This document shows, piece after piece, positions 47,961 through 59,944 of a DNA stretch of 64,000 bases; within the stretch, counting starts at the first letter, position 1, and the number at the start of each line of letters is the position of its first letter. The DNA comes from Nephrocerus scutellatus (taxonomy: Eukaryota; Arthropoda; Insecta; Diptera; Pipunculidae). Under the pieces are notes generated by a model. It was not told the origin of the DNA and ran no database searches. It saw only the letters and a list, made by a program, of their open reading frames with translations. Position numbers and translations under genes: made by a program. The DNA lies in the NCBI GenBank assembly GCA_947095585.1, contig OX352763.1, positions 35,389,462-35,453,461 on the forward strand, in the 5' to 3' direction.

Positions 47961-48245
47961 CAATTTCAGCTTTTATCAGAAAGCAACATTGGTGGAAAAG
48001 GTTATGGCTCTCCGCTGATTTTCCTCCTCGAGAAATCTGATTAAAGCTTGTAAAAACACTCTTAGTTCCTATATTTGTCAGTGTCGGTGGTGCAGTCAGT
48101 GTTGGTGGTGCAATGGTCAGAACCATTGGCTCCCATTCGGAGGACACCAGATACAATTCATTTCGGTCTTCTGAGTCGAAGGCTGCATTAAAGTTGTTAG
48201 GAAGTTTTCTTCTTTAGCTGGGGTATGCTCAGCGATTTTACATAA
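47960..48245. other. Short unassigned stretch
   Basis: Contains a GTCAGTGTTGGTGGTGCA duplication (48078-48112). No gene recognised. Confidence 0.4.
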
Positions 48246-48840
48246 AACAACGTCAATACACCCTCAAAGCTACGTCAGGACCAACCCAAGACCTCCTCAA
48301 GAACCCTTCAAGACACTCCTCTCAAGACTCCCTTAAATCTCACAAGAACACTACTCAAGACCCTCTTAAAACTCCAAGACTCCATCAAACCACCTCAAGA
48401 CCCCTTTAATACCCACCTCAAGACCCCACTCAAGATCCCTCTCAAGACACCACTCAATACCCCATTATGACTATCGTAAGACGACCTCAAGACCACCATA
48501 AATCTCCCTCAAGATCCCCCTTAAGACCCTGTTAAAACCACCTTAAGATCCCATCAAGACCCCCACAATAAGACAACTCCTCAAGGCCCGCCTCCAAAAA
48601 TTCTTCCACAAAAACGCGTACAAGACCGTCAACTCACAGCATTAAAATAATCAAAGCATCACAGAAAAACATATAAGACCCTGAACCTTAAGATCACATC
48701 AAGACCCCCTGACCGCCTCAACACTCCCATCAAGACCCCATAAGAATACCCCTCAAGACCCGCCTCCGAAGAGTCTTCCACAAAATATCGTACGAGACCG
48801 TCAAATCACAGTGAAAAAAGCGTGACAGAATGACATATAA
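48245..48840. repeat. Degenerate CTCAAGACCCC tract with an imbedded 170-bp repeat
   Basis: Dozens of 'ctcaagac(c)ccc' and 'aagacc' words. Near its right end, two copies of CCTCC(A/G)A...CTTCCACAAAA...CGTAC(A/G)AGACCGTCAA lie about 170 bp apart (48590 and 48760). The right copy leads directly into the octamer array. Confidence 0.7.
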
Positions 48841-48850
48841 ACCGACAGCA

Positions 48851-49919
48851 AGACAGAAAGACAGAAAGACAGAAAGACAGAAAGACCGAAAGACCGAAAG
48901 ACAGAAAGACAGAAAGAAAGAAAGACAGAAAGACAGAAAGAAAGACAGAGAGACAGAAAGACAGAAAGACAGAAAGAAAGAACGACAGAAAGACAGAAAG
49001 TCAGAAAGACAGAAAGACAGAAAGACAGAAAGACAAAAAGACAGAAAGAAAGAAAGACAGAAAGAAAGACAGAGAGACAGAAAGACTGAAGAACAGAAAG
49101 ACAGAAAGACAGAAAGAAAGAACGACAGAAAGACAGAAAGTCAGAAAGACAGAAAGTCAGAAAGACAGAAAGACAGAAAGACAGAAAGACAAAAAGACAG
49201 AAAGAAAGAAAGACAGAAAGACAGAAAGAAAGAAAGACAGAAAGACAGAAAGACAGAAAGACAGAAAGACAGAAAGAAAGACAGAGAGACAGAGAGAAAG
49301 AAAGACAGAAAGACAGAAAGACAGAAAGACAGAAAGACAGAAAGACAGAAAGACAGAAAGACAGAAAGACAGAAACACAGAAAGACAGAAAGACAGAAAG
49401 ACAGAAAGACAGAAAGTCAGAAAGGCAGAAACACAGAAAGACAGAAAGACAGAAAGACAGAAAGTCAGAAGGACAGAAAGACAGAAAGACCGAAAAACAG
49501 AAAGACAGAAAGACCGAAAGACAGAAAGACAGAAAGACAGAAAGACAGAAATACAGAAAGACAGAAAGACAGAAAGACAGAAAGACAGAAAGACAGAAAG
49601 ACAGAAAGACAGAAAGACAGAAAGACAGAAAGGCAGAAAGACAGTAAGAAAGAAAGACAGAAAGACAGAAAGAAAGACAGAGAGACAGAATGACAGAGAG
49701 ACAGAGAGACAGAAAGACAGAAAGACAGTAAGACAGAAAGACAGAAAGACAGAAAGACAGAAAGACAGAGAGACAGAAAGACAGAGAGACAGAAAGACAG
49801 AAAGACAGAAAGACAGTAAGACAGAAAGACAGAAAGACAGAAAGACAGAAAGACAGAAAGACAGAAAGACAGAAAGACAAAAAGACAGAAAGACAAAAAG
49901 AAAGAAAGACAGAAAGACA
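48851..49919. repeat. (ACAGAAAG)n octamer microsatellite, about 1.07 kb
   Basis: About 130 units with scattered AAAG, GAGAGAC and TCAG variants. It keeps long frames open on both strands (Thr-Glu-Arg-Gln-Lys-Asp-Arg-Lys on +, Cys-Leu-Ser-Val-Phe-rich on -). These frames are artefacts of the repeat. The right flank 49920-49950 (GGCAAGTTAATATAAAAGCATTTAAAAA) resembles the HINE 5' terminus. Confidence 0.97.
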
Positions 49920-49954
49920 TAGGCAAGTTAATATAAAAGCATTTAAAAAACAGC

Positions 49955-50905
49955 AACTTCGTTTTACGGGTACGTCAAATGTGCGTCATCGCGACACGCC
50001 ATATACGTCACACTTGTGCACTCAAAAATGTTTTACAATGCTGAGGTGCGCACATAATTTCAAATCTGTAGGATATGTTAAAGTGGGTAAGGTAAAGGAG
50101 TTAATGAAAGGAGTCAAAGAAGCACCACATGCACCAAAAGATATCGTCTCGCTAGAAAATGACGTAAACGATTTATGTAAGCTTTGGCTTTCTTGTTAGA
50201 GATGGCAGCCGCGGTGTCATCATCCTTTTTCTCGGACCCGTATCGTACAAACAATATGGTCGAACCTCTCTTAAACAACGGCGATGCACAGGAAAGGCAC
50301 GAATTCTGCAAGGTATTACAGCATCGATCGATTGAAATTGAAGCATGCAGGTGCTCATGTTTCGAAGTATAAATAAGGAATCAGTCATTCGGTCAATATC
50401 AGTTACTTGTTACGTAAATCCCACAGGTAAAAAGATGGAAAAAAAAATTAAATTAATTTTGTCGGTTCGACGATGTTGTGTGGTGTGCTTTTGTTTGCTA
50501 TTTTTCAGAACAATGCGAGAGTAAATTGTTCGCCAATTTTTTATGTGCCCTGCGAATCACGTGGCTTTCCCATGCCCTGCAATCACCCTGCAAAAAAAAA
50601 AAAAAAACACTTCGTTAGTCGTTCGCACTTTTGCAACGTGATTAGTCCTTTAGCTCTTTTTGCCGACATTTTGTATTACATAATGAAAAATAATACTATT
50701 TTCAAAGTGAATGATACAAAAAACAAAATAAAATCGCAAAAATGTTTACCCCGCACAACATAACTTGGGTTTTGTGTTTCCATATTTTTCAGTATATATC
50801 AATATTTTTTCAGCGCTTGATGCTTTATTGATAACAAGCAAGTTTTTCAACTCCGCTGCCGGGCATACTTCTTTGATCTTATTTATGGACCGATTTGGCT
50901 CAAAT
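49955..50905. other. Unassigned stretch
   Basis: Short frames on both strands at 50114-50388 overlap each other; neither shows a domain. A 15-A run lies at 50592. No repeat assigned. Confidence 0.4.
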
Positions 50906-50910
50906 TCACC

Positions 50911-52500
50911 TCATATAATATTTAAATCAAAATAAAGTCTCTTATTGAATATGCGTCTCCTTAACCAAATAAGTGCTGGGCATTCACAGAGAATGTGCTC
51001 GGATGTCTTATCATCCTCAGAGCAGAACCTACATTCTGTCTCTGAGCCCACATCAATTTTGTTAAGATGATACCTTAAGCCAGAATGACCAGTTAGAAAA
51101 CTTACTAGCTTCCTAATGCTGTCTATATATGAGAAGGGTCTGAACAGTTGTTTGGATTGCCTCAGCCCCGGGGTATTTTCCCATTGAGCCAGGCGAAGTT
51201 TGCCTTCCAAACAGTTAATCAGTTTTTTAGCGGCACTCCAGTTGACGCCACAAAAGGGTTCAGGTCCTATGAACGCAGATTCCGAACCAGCCCTAGCTAG
51301 TTCATCTGCAGTTTCGTTGCCTGCAATTCCTCGATGACCTGGCACCCAACCGAGTTTAAGCCTGTTGTGTCTGGCCAGAGATTGCAGTGCATCGTAGCAG
51401 CTTTTACCTGTTAACGAGTCCATTTAATTGAGTGCTGCCTGACTCTCTGAATATATATATTCTCACGCCCTTAACGCCTTTATTAAGGTTTATCCTAGCG
51501 CAGATCTCTATGGCATGGAGTTCAGCCTGGAAGACCGTGGGACTTAATCCCATTGGTATCGAGACCTTTGTATTGGGTCCGAAGACGCCAGCACCAACTC
51601 CAGATTCCATCTTCGATCCATCAGTGAACCAAACCAGACCACTAGCGTCTAGTGCCGGAACACCATTAGACCAGCTTGCACGGTCTTATATTTCTACCTC
51701 AAATAACCTGCCGAAACAGTGCTCGGGTATTGTGCAGAATATGTCTCTTTCGGAAATTGAGTTGAGCACTGTCAAGTGTACCTCATTGTCGCCTGGCTTA
51801 TACTTATATTCTAGTATCATCTTAGGATTGAGACCTCAATTTCTGCCGTAAAGTCGTCTGCAGGACCATATGGCCCTTGTAGCGCGTTTTGTTGCTGACT
51901 TAATATGAGAATTCCAGTTAAGTCTTTTATCAAGGATGACACCGAGATATTTGACCTCACTGGAGTACATTAAAGTAGTGCCTTTAATGGTGATTGGTCC
52001 AAAATCAAATGAAAGGCACTTGAAAAGTTTTGCAAGGATTGATGGATAGTCCTTGCCTGCTGTACCAATCTAAAACTTGTAGTAAAGCACATTGCATGAC
52101 ACCAGAAATGGTCGTGCCGTATTTACCCCTAATTAGAATCGCCAAGTCATCAGCATAGCCAATGGCGATGTAGCCTGATCTGTGTAGATCAACTAGAAGA
52201 TTGTCTATGACTAGTGACCACAGATGGGCAGAAAGGACTCCTCCTTGGGGACAACCCTTAACTACGGTCACAGACACTGACACTCCTCCTGAGGAGGAAG
52301 TAATATCTCGACTCTCAAGCATAGCCCTAATCCACTGATTGGTCGAGTCTTCGATACCCTTGCTAATCTCTATTGAGTCGTAGCCAGTGTTATCGAAGGC
52401 GCCGTATGGCTTAGCAGAAGCGGTGTATCTGAACCCAATTGTGGAGTACATTTTAGATGGTTTGAAGCTATATTTCATGAATAGGTCGGTCAATAATTGT
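50911..52500 (-). mobile_element. Non-LTR RT plus RNase H, R1/LOA-type, second family
   Basis: Minus order: palm GYDSIEISKGIED and VTVVKGCPQGGVLSAHLWSL (52420-52240), catalytic IAIGYADDLAILIRG (52170), SINPCKT (52060), then RNase H TDGSKMESGVGAGVFGPNTK (51625), FQAELHAIEICARINL (51520), GWVPGHRGIAGNETADELAR (51340), and the terminal zinc knuckle CRFCSEDDKTSEHILCECPA (51030-50980). Catalytic YADD and most RNase H acidic residues are present. The DSQAAL box is frameshifted to RESGSTQLNGL. It has at least three frame breaks. It is less decayed than most neighbours. Confidence 0.88.
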
Positions 52501-53263
52501 GCCTAGGTGCCCAAAACATTTCAGAATTGTCAGCGTAACATCAACCTTTAATGACACCCACACTGGCATAGGTAATGTCGTTTATTAGCTGCCTCAACCG
52601 GTTCGAATTTGGGTTCGATGACTATTTGCAAATTTTTTTTTGTTCAAACACCTCTAGGAGGGTGGTTCGAGTTTTGTGGCCATACATAAAAAATGGCTCC
52701 AATGCAATGGTAATTTTTTCCTCAAGATCTGGTTATTATCGATTCAGATCAGCAACCTACGGGTACTCTATAGCAGGGGTGGGCAAACGGTCGATCGACA
52801 GTTCGACAGTCGATCGCAGACATTTTAAATAATTTACTAGATTAATTTCAAATCTTTTAATTTAAAATGTGAAACTGAATTTAAAATTAAACACGTATAT
52901 ATTCTACACTGACATGACTACTTCCCAAGCGCAAGCAGTGCTTCTACTCCCTTCTACTCATTCTACTGTATGCGTACGCCTACTCATTTTTATTTTTACT
53001 TCCCGCCTTGTCATAATACTGTGCTTGCGGTGAGATGTAACTAGCTGTCGCTACTCAGAGTGCATACGGCTTACAGTTACTTACCGTACTTTGTTTTGTG
53101 ATAAAGTGTACTGATCTGAAGCACACATCGAGAAAGAAATTGCGCATTTACAATTCGAATTGATAAGATTCTATTTTTGCGTAAGTAAATTTATTGAACA
53201 AATTTGATTTTAGTTTACTTTAATATTCTATATTTATTAATTTTAATTTCAGATACAATAAAA

Positions 53264-55571
53264 ATGAATAAGAAAAAACAAAAAACATATCATTTCCATA
53301 ATGAATGGGAAGAGCTTTATTTTTTTACTATGTGTAAGGATAAAATGCCTATGTTTGATATGTCGTGTTATAGTCGCCTTGCCCAAGAAAGGAAATCTCG
53401 AAAGACATTTTTCGAGTTTGCACAAAATTTATGAAAATGATTACCCTGTTAAGAAGACAAAAAATAAGAGATTTAAAAAAGCAATTAACCGCTCAGCAAC
53501 TTTTGTTTCAAAAGCCTGTGCATCAATCCAAAATGGCAACTGAAGCATCTAATGTCATAACATACGTTTTGGCAAAACATAAAAAGCCTTATCGGGATGG
53601 GGAAATTTTTAAGGAAGCTTTTCTTGAGGGCAGCGAGAAATTATTTTCCAACTTTAAAAATAAAAGCGAAATTCTCAATGCAATTAAAGATTTGCAACTT
53701 TCTCGCAGAACTGTAACTCGTCGTATTGAAGATATGAATAAAAATGTAACTCGACAACTAGAAGAGGACATACAAAGTTGCAGTTTCTTTTCGTTGCAGT
53801 TTGACGAGTCAACAGATATCGTTGATACTGCACAATTAATTGTTTTTAAATTCTCTATATTAACTTCACTTGCCCGTGGGTCGTCGGTCGTCGGTCGGTC
53901 GTCGGTCGTCGGTCGTCTGTCGTGGATTCTTGCGATCAATTTTTAACCCACTTCCCATGGCCCGATTTTATTGAAATTTTGCACACATGTGTATTTCCGG
54001 AGACAACACTTTCTATTAAATTTTGAGGCCCCTCGGGCTGCGGGGTCGGGGGGCTCCCAAACAAAAATTTTAAAAAATTTACCCGATTTTCTTCAAATTT
54101 TACACACATGTGTATACCCAATAAACAATACTTTTTCTTTCCCGGGTTCGGCCGCAAGGCCCTTATACATTTTTTAAATATCTGTACTGGCATCAGATAT
54201 TCGTCGCCCCTTAAGGACTGTGTGCGGTGTGTGCTGCGCAGTCGGCTGCGCTGCATGGTTTTGGTGGTGGTGGAGAGAGAGAGAGAAATCTTAGCGCACG
54301 CACAAATGAACTCAGCAAATGAAACGAGACATACATGTTTTATGCTTACTTCAACTTACATTTTTATTATATACTGAATTGTATTTTTATTGATGTCGTT
54401 TTTTTTTGTTCTCGATATCAACTTACAGATAGAACGACAAGTTTTCGCAATATTCTGTCATTTGGCGTTTTCATAAATTAGTTCAGAGCAGTCAAAGAGT
54501 TCTCAAGATAAATGTTCGTGTTTCTTATTTGCTCAGAATATGAGCGTGCTCTAAGTGCTCAGAATAAAATGATCTGAGCTTTTTCAATTTTAACATATGA
54601 TGTCAAATGTCTGTTTCGATGATTTTCTCCTACAATAAAAAAAAAAATGGCCCAGGATCGAGGGGCTCCCATATCAATTTCTGCGATTAGAGAATTTAGA
54701 TGAAAAATTTTAATTTTTATGGGTTGTTTTTTTATAAGAATGGTTTTTTCGATTTTTCCGTAAAAGAAGAATATTTAACAATGCTTCCGATAAAGGGAAC
54801 AACGCGAGGTGCAGATATGATGGCAACTTTTATGCCATTTGCTGAAAAACAAATTTGCCTTTGCATAAATTGGTTGCTATGTCTACTGACGGAGCACCTT
54901 CAATGGTTGGTAGAAATAATCGATTCGTAGCCCTTTGCAAACAAAATGAACTGTTTACTGATTTCATATCATTTCATTGCATAATTCATAATAATGCCTT
55001 ATGTGCAAAAATAATGGATTAACATCCACATCCATTAACATTATGGATGTGGCAGTGAAAATTGCTAATTCGATAAGAGCGCGAAGTTTAAGGAGACGTC
55101 TATTCCGTAGTCAACTTGAAGACAATGACTCGGAATATGAAGATTTACAAATCTCAATAATCTTCAACCGATTTTTGAATTTATTTCATTTCCTTTTGGG
55201 GAATTCGATAACGAGGATATTTCATCAAATCTAGCTCATACTTTTCAATTGAATTCATCGGATCTAGAGTTAGAAATTTTAACAATACAATCAGATATAA
55301 TTCTGAAAGCACGTGCACGTGGAATTTACTCCCAGAAGAAAAATACCCGTTATTGAGATCGGTGGCAATGAGGATATTTGCATTTTTTGGTTCCACTTAT
55401 CTATGTGAAGCAGCGTTTTCTCAAATGAAAAACATCAAATCGGAATTTAGGAGTTCTCTGACTGATGACCACTTAATGGCATCTATTCGATTGTGCACCA
55501 GTGATTACAAACCTAACTTTACAAAACTAGTTAATGAAATGGAATCTCACGCATCTACATCAAAAAATTAA
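53264..55571 (+). pseudogene. hAT transposase (BED/ZBED, GTF2IRD2/SCAND3-like), broken
   Basis: ATG 53264 opens a BED-type zinc-finger region: KTYHFHNEWEELYFFTMCKD, then after a frameshift CLICRVIVALPKKGNLERHF. The middle part has VTRRIEDMNKNVTRQLEEDI and SFFSLQFDESTDIVDTAQLI (first catalytic-type Asp region, DES). The HINE interrupts at 53847. The frame resumes with KEEYLTMLPIKGTTRGADMM, and the C-terminal dimerisation region is IFAFFGSTYLCEAAFSQMKN and SEFRSSLTDDHLMASIRLCT, ending at TAA 55571. Several frameshifts and a shortened middle show it is dead. An AG just upstream of the ATG (53252) might be an old 3' splice site. Confidence 0.88.
53848..54733 (+). mobile_element. HINE copy inserted in the hAT transposase
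   Basis: The 5' end is AAATTCTCTATATTAACTTC with a (GTCG)n/(GTC)n tract at 53878-53925. It then has 'GCGATCAATTTTTAACCCACTTCCC', two core monomers, a middle part with (GA)n at 54273-54288, and the 3' end TTAGAGAATTTAGATG...ATGGGTTGTTTTTTT (54733). The hAT reading frame continues on both sides, so boundaries are well fixed (within the T-run). Confidence 0.92.
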
Positions 55572-56677
55572 TTTAAAATATTTATCAATAAAATACATTT
55601 CACAAAATAGTAAATACAATGTATGTATTTAATATATTATTATCACGAAAGACCTTAATTCAATTTTTATTTGTTTTTAATTTAACCCATTTTTCGAAGT
55701 CGATCGCACATTAATAAGAAAAATTAATGTCGATCATACCAGTATTAAGTTTGCCAACCGCTGCTCTATAGGCATAGATATGGTTCGCCATTTGGTGTCA
55801 AATCTGTTTTCAATGTGTACGCCCCCTCGATTCCAGGCAGACAAATTTGTGAGTGAAGTGTAGAACCTTTTTCGAAGGTCGTCACTTGAACACAGTACCA
55901 AATTATGCTAACCAAGTTTTTTCATGTGCTGCCGACAAGTATTCACAACTCATTTAAAATAAAGTCATTCATGATCGAAGAAGTTGCATAGCGCCTACTC
56001 GATATGATTGGACATTTAATCTGTTTCATCGATAATGTCTGCGTAACTGACAAAAGTACGCTTGTAGATTGAACCATGATATTGTATCCCAAATCTGCGG
56101 ATAACGCCTTAGGGACGGATTTTGCCGTAGCCTCAAGCCAGGTCTTAAATTTAAACGTTTAAGCTTGTTTCCAGCAACTCTCTCTCAAAACACTGAAATA
56201 ATAGGATAGATTGAAAAATTGGCCGCCTGGTAAAAAAATAAAATGCTTTTATTTGGCCAATTTAAAGAAAAGCGACCAAAGGGGTATCGTCGACTCCCTG
56301 GTCGATATCTTTCTTTCTATTATATTCTACAAACTAGAATATTGTGCTCATAAGCCCACATATTGATGGCTATACATCTAGATTACTTCATACATCAACT
56401 TAACCGTAGATGTGAATACAGCAGTATACGGCAACTGTATATCACATGTACAGCATCGTATTATGTGGACTTGTAATCTAGATGCACAGTGCGGTGAGAA
56501 GAATTCGTGAGTTTTGTTTGACGCGCCTGAAAACTCGGTGTTCTCCGAGTGGGAGCCAGTGGTTTATAGTTATACTTGTATGTGCTTGTATATAAAAGTT
56601 ATCTTTGCTAATTGTGCCATATATGTAGTTGTACTTGAATGTACAGTAGACTTGCCCTCAAAAACAATAAAGTTTTT

Positions 56678-56971
56678 GGGTCTTTTCTTTTATTCAACCC
56701 GAGCGAGTATAGTTACCCGGAGTACACCGAGCGAATGTTGCACGGCGTAAAAATGTTCGGTGTGTACACTGGGTAACTTAACTCGCTCTTACTCTGCTTT
56801 ACGCTGATGTTAATTTTAGAGTAAAAAATAGGAAACTGTGTATACACCGTGTCGTGCTCAGCTCACAATAAAAACACAGAGTACAGAGTAAAATTACCCC
56901 GGTTAAATAAAAAACACCGAGTAAACATTTGACATACACTGCTCGCTCGGGTTGAATAAAAAAAAAGACCC
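56678..56971. mobile_element. 294-bp MITE with TTT target duplication
   Basis: The terminal inverted repeats are about 30 bp (56678-56707 and 56942-56971; GGGTCTTTT...TTATTCAACCCGAGCGAG) with two mismatches. The flanks are TTT/TTT. Removing the element and one TTT restores the host transposase frame (KFL|SLK). The 3-bp duplication and GGG start suggest a PIF/Harbinger-type nonautonomous element. An inner inverted repeat (GTTACCC...GTACACCGA and its complement, 56711-56778) adds a hairpin. Confidence 0.9.
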
Positions 56972-57959
56972 TTTGTCACTCAAGAACAAATGCGCAATAA
57001 TTGAACAGCTACGCAGTGGTTTAAACGTAACAAGTTTGTCCAAAAAGTACAACGTTGCGAAGTGCCGTTAACAAAAAGAGTGCACAATAAAGGATAAGCA
57101 AGGCAATTTAATACTAGCGAAGGTTGGATGCAGAGATTTAAGACGCAATACGGTGTGAGATTTATTAAAATCACGGTTGAAAAGCTGTCTTCCAAGCCCG
57201 AATTGGTAGACCCATTAACACGTAAGCTGCAGCAAACGATTGATACTTTGGGTCTGACCAACTTTATACTGCACACGAGACGGGACTGTTATGGAAACTT
57301 TTTCCAGATAAAACTTACGTTTCGTCTTTGAAAAAAACTGCACCTGGCAGATAAACCGACAGACAGCGCATCACTTTCCTCGAATTCAACTGGTTTTTAC
57401 AAATTGAAGCCGTTGGTTATTGGGAAAGCTAAAAATCCACGTTCATTTAGAAATTTTTACTGATCAGTAGACTACAAGAGTTCGAAATCATCTTGGATGA
57501 CAGCGACCATATTCAAGGATTGGTTTCATGAATCAGTATGAGTGACATAAATAAATAACTAATACATAACTAACGCTTGTTTTTTAGGTTACTTCATATA
57601 TGAAAAATCAGGGTCTACCATTGAAGGCTCTTCTGCTGTTAGACAATGCATCGTCGCATCCTCCGGAAAATGAGCTAACAACAGATGATCACTGTATTTC
57701 TGTACGGTTTCTGCCCCAAAATAGTACTCCATTAATCCCACCCATAGACCAAAATGCGATAAGAATAACAAAGCCAAGCTTTACTATAGAACAAGTCTAC
57801 TAACTTCTGTTGTTGAAAAACAAGCTGACATTACAGAAACACTGAAAAAACTCACTTTAAGAGACGCCATTTCATTTCTATAATCTGTTTGGGATCGATT
57901 GGAAATAGACACGATTGCTATGTGCTGGAAAAATATTTGAAGTTAGTGTTTGTGTTTTG

Positions 57960-58370
57960 AAGACCAAAAAAATGGTACCTGGAAATTAGTTAAGAAGTTG
58001 AGAATGCAAAGGAACTCCTCGGTGTTGTATATCCTAAGGTTATGGAAATGGACACGATTGCCATATTTTCAATTTCATATAGGTAACGAAAATGATTCGG
58101 AAGATGATACACCAGTTAGTGCTTTGAAGAACAAATGGTACCTGGGAATTAATTTCGAAGTTGAGAATGCAAAGGAACTCTTCGGTGTTGTATATCCTAA
58201 GGTTATGGAAATGGACACGATTGCCATATTTTCAATTTCATATAGGTAACGAAAATGATTCGGAAGATGATACACCAGTTAGTGCTTTGAAGAACAAATG
58301 GTACCTGGGAATTAATTTCGAAGTTGAGAATACAAAGGAACTCTTCGGTGTTATATATCCTGCGGTTTGA
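57960..58370. repeat. 163-bp tandem repeat, about 2.5 units
   Basis: GTAACGAAAATGATTCGG starts at 58083 and 58246 exactly 163 bp apart. A partial unit precedes them from 57966. Each unit encodes NDSEDDTPVSALKNKWYLGI and KELFGVVYPKVMEMDTIAIF, the C-terminal part of the pogo-like transposase. 163 is not a multiple of three, so each unit shifts the frame. Confidence 0.9.
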
Positions 58371-58899
58371 TGCCTATGATTTTTGAAATTGTTGTCTTTT
58401 TAGTAAAATCATCTGTGTAAGTGTGCTGTACAATTCAAGCCATCAAGGAAAGGAACGAGGGTATTGAAGACTCTAATGTCGCCCAAGGTACCAACACCGT
58501 AAGTGATGCGGAGAGTGATAATGAAGATGTCCTTCGGTTGCCAAAAGAAAAAATCAAACTCAATGAAGCCATCTCAATTTTCAACAAAGCTTTGGAATGG
58601 ACTGAAGATGAGGGTAGGAATTTTGGTCGCAGATGTGCAAAACTCGCCTGAACGTGAGATGTCAGTTCGTTTACGTACGAGGTGTATAGCATACAATTTT
58701 AATGTGGTGTGATGTTTTTTCTTTCATTGGGTTAGTGTAATTTTAATGACAGATTCTAGTGCAAGATTCTAGTACAAATTTTGAATCGGTTCGCTTTTGT
58801 TTCATTTAGACGACAACTCGCTTACTCAAAACTAGTTGGGATGTGAGAAAGTATCACCAAAGTGTTACTCGTTGTTTCCACCTCAAATAACAATAATGC

Positions 58900-59940
58900 T
58901 ACAATAAATTGTAATTTGTGTGTAAGCGAACTTGTGTTGTGTTTTTATTTCCAAAATAAAGCATACATTTCTTAACGCCTCAAAACTTTCTTATTTTAAT
59001 GGAAACAAAATCTACAAGTGTACGAGTGTAGAAAAAATAACAAGTTCCCAACTCCACTTAAATGTACGTAAAGCGAATTTCGACAATCAAAAGTCGGTTA
59101 ACCAAACAAGCAGACGTTTTTTTTTTCTTTTTTGTTGTAGCAGCTCTACTAAAACGTTTTATTGGCCAATTACAATGAGTTTAAACTTAACCCAATGCAA
59201 TTGCTGGCGATATAACTCCGAGCACTTAAAACAATATAAAAAGATAAATATTAATCCGCTTACCAAATGTGTCAAGAACTAAGGTAGAATAAACAATGCG
59301 ATCGGTTATGCCATCCACTGCAGTAGGGAAAGAAAACATTTCAAAATGTGTTACGATTCCTAGCAGTTGTATAGTTGGCCACTCCATCCATTCATTCAGC
59401 CAACACGTTTGGTCTACATTACAGCTAAAGGAGTATTGCGAACAATCGAGCACTCTGCCATAAATCTGAATTGTAATTCGCCCCACCCTGAGGAGCTCAC
59501 TGTAGTAGATGGGTTGCTGGTGTGACTGAGTGTGAGTTAGTGGGCCAGCACGATAATGATTGAGTTTCCTTTTGCTCTGGTAACACAATTTGGCACAAAT
59601 AGTGTGCCATTGAGAGCGTGCTGTGTGTCCGTTTCGGTAAATACCGATGGGCAAGATAAAGTTACTCCCCATTGCCTCGGAGCGCGAGGCGATGGTAATG
59701 ACTTTTTTGATAACCCAGTCGTAGAGCATACAGAAATGTTGTATCGTTGTCCACAGTGTAAAAGATGTGTTGGGAATGCCTTGTAGCACATAACTTTTTT
59801 TGTACCATTCAGAAAGTGGAGATTGAAAATTTAATGCAGTCGACCGATTATCATTTTTTGTGTCATCCGGAGCGACATAATAAGCTTAAATCTGAGCTTG
59901 GATGGTTGGAGTTATTCTATTATTCCTTTGTGTGGCGTTG
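58900..59940. other. No recognised gene; one long minus frame
   Basis: A 187-codon minus frame (59789-59226) and a 76-codon + frame (59556-59786) overlap. Neither shows a domain, signal peptide or homology I recognise. The minus frame's composition (many Tyr, Ile, His, Trp) looks random. Left as unassigned sequence. Confidence 0.3.
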
Positions 59941-59944
59941 TTGA

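Larger units (their letters stand above)
52774..55763 (+). mobile_element. hAT transposon with 8-bp target duplication, split by a HINE
   Basis: The left end CAGGGGTGGGCAAACGG (52774) and right end GTTTGCCAACCGCTG (to 55763) are imperfect inverted repeats. They are flanked by the identical octamer CTCTATAG (52766-52773 and 55764-55771). Inside is a broken + strand hAT transposase. With the 886-bp HINE removed, the element would be about 2.1 kb. The surrounding sequence (52500-52765 and 55772-56650) has no recognised gene. Confidence 0.95.
56656..58900 (+). mobile_element. pogo/Tigger-like (jerky-type) transposon remnant
   Basis: The frame PSKTIKFL (56657-56677) is cut by a MITE and resumes as SLKNKCAIIEQLRSGLNVTS and LSKKYNVAK (56975-57065), a CENP-B/pogo-type helix-turn-helix. 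A DDE part follows at 57600-57780: GLPLKALLLLDNASSHP and VRFLPQNSTPLIPPIDQNAI, with the second catalytic Asp in LLLDNA and a third acidic position in the PIDQNA block. C-terminal text (WDRLEIDTIAMCWKNIL, 57890-57940) is followed by a 163-bp tandem repeat. Many stops. Right end not located with confidence. Confidence 0.78.

Noticed and set aside
48830..49693. 287-codon + frame (and 359-codon minus frame at 48801-49880) as possible low-complexity proteins
   Set aside because: They are entirely the octamer microsatellite; both strands and several frames are open at once, the mark of a stop-free repeat, not of a gene.
59226..59789. 187-codon minus ORF as a gene
   Set aside because: No domain or signal peptide, an overlapping + frame, and random-looking composition. 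Kept only as unassigned sequence.
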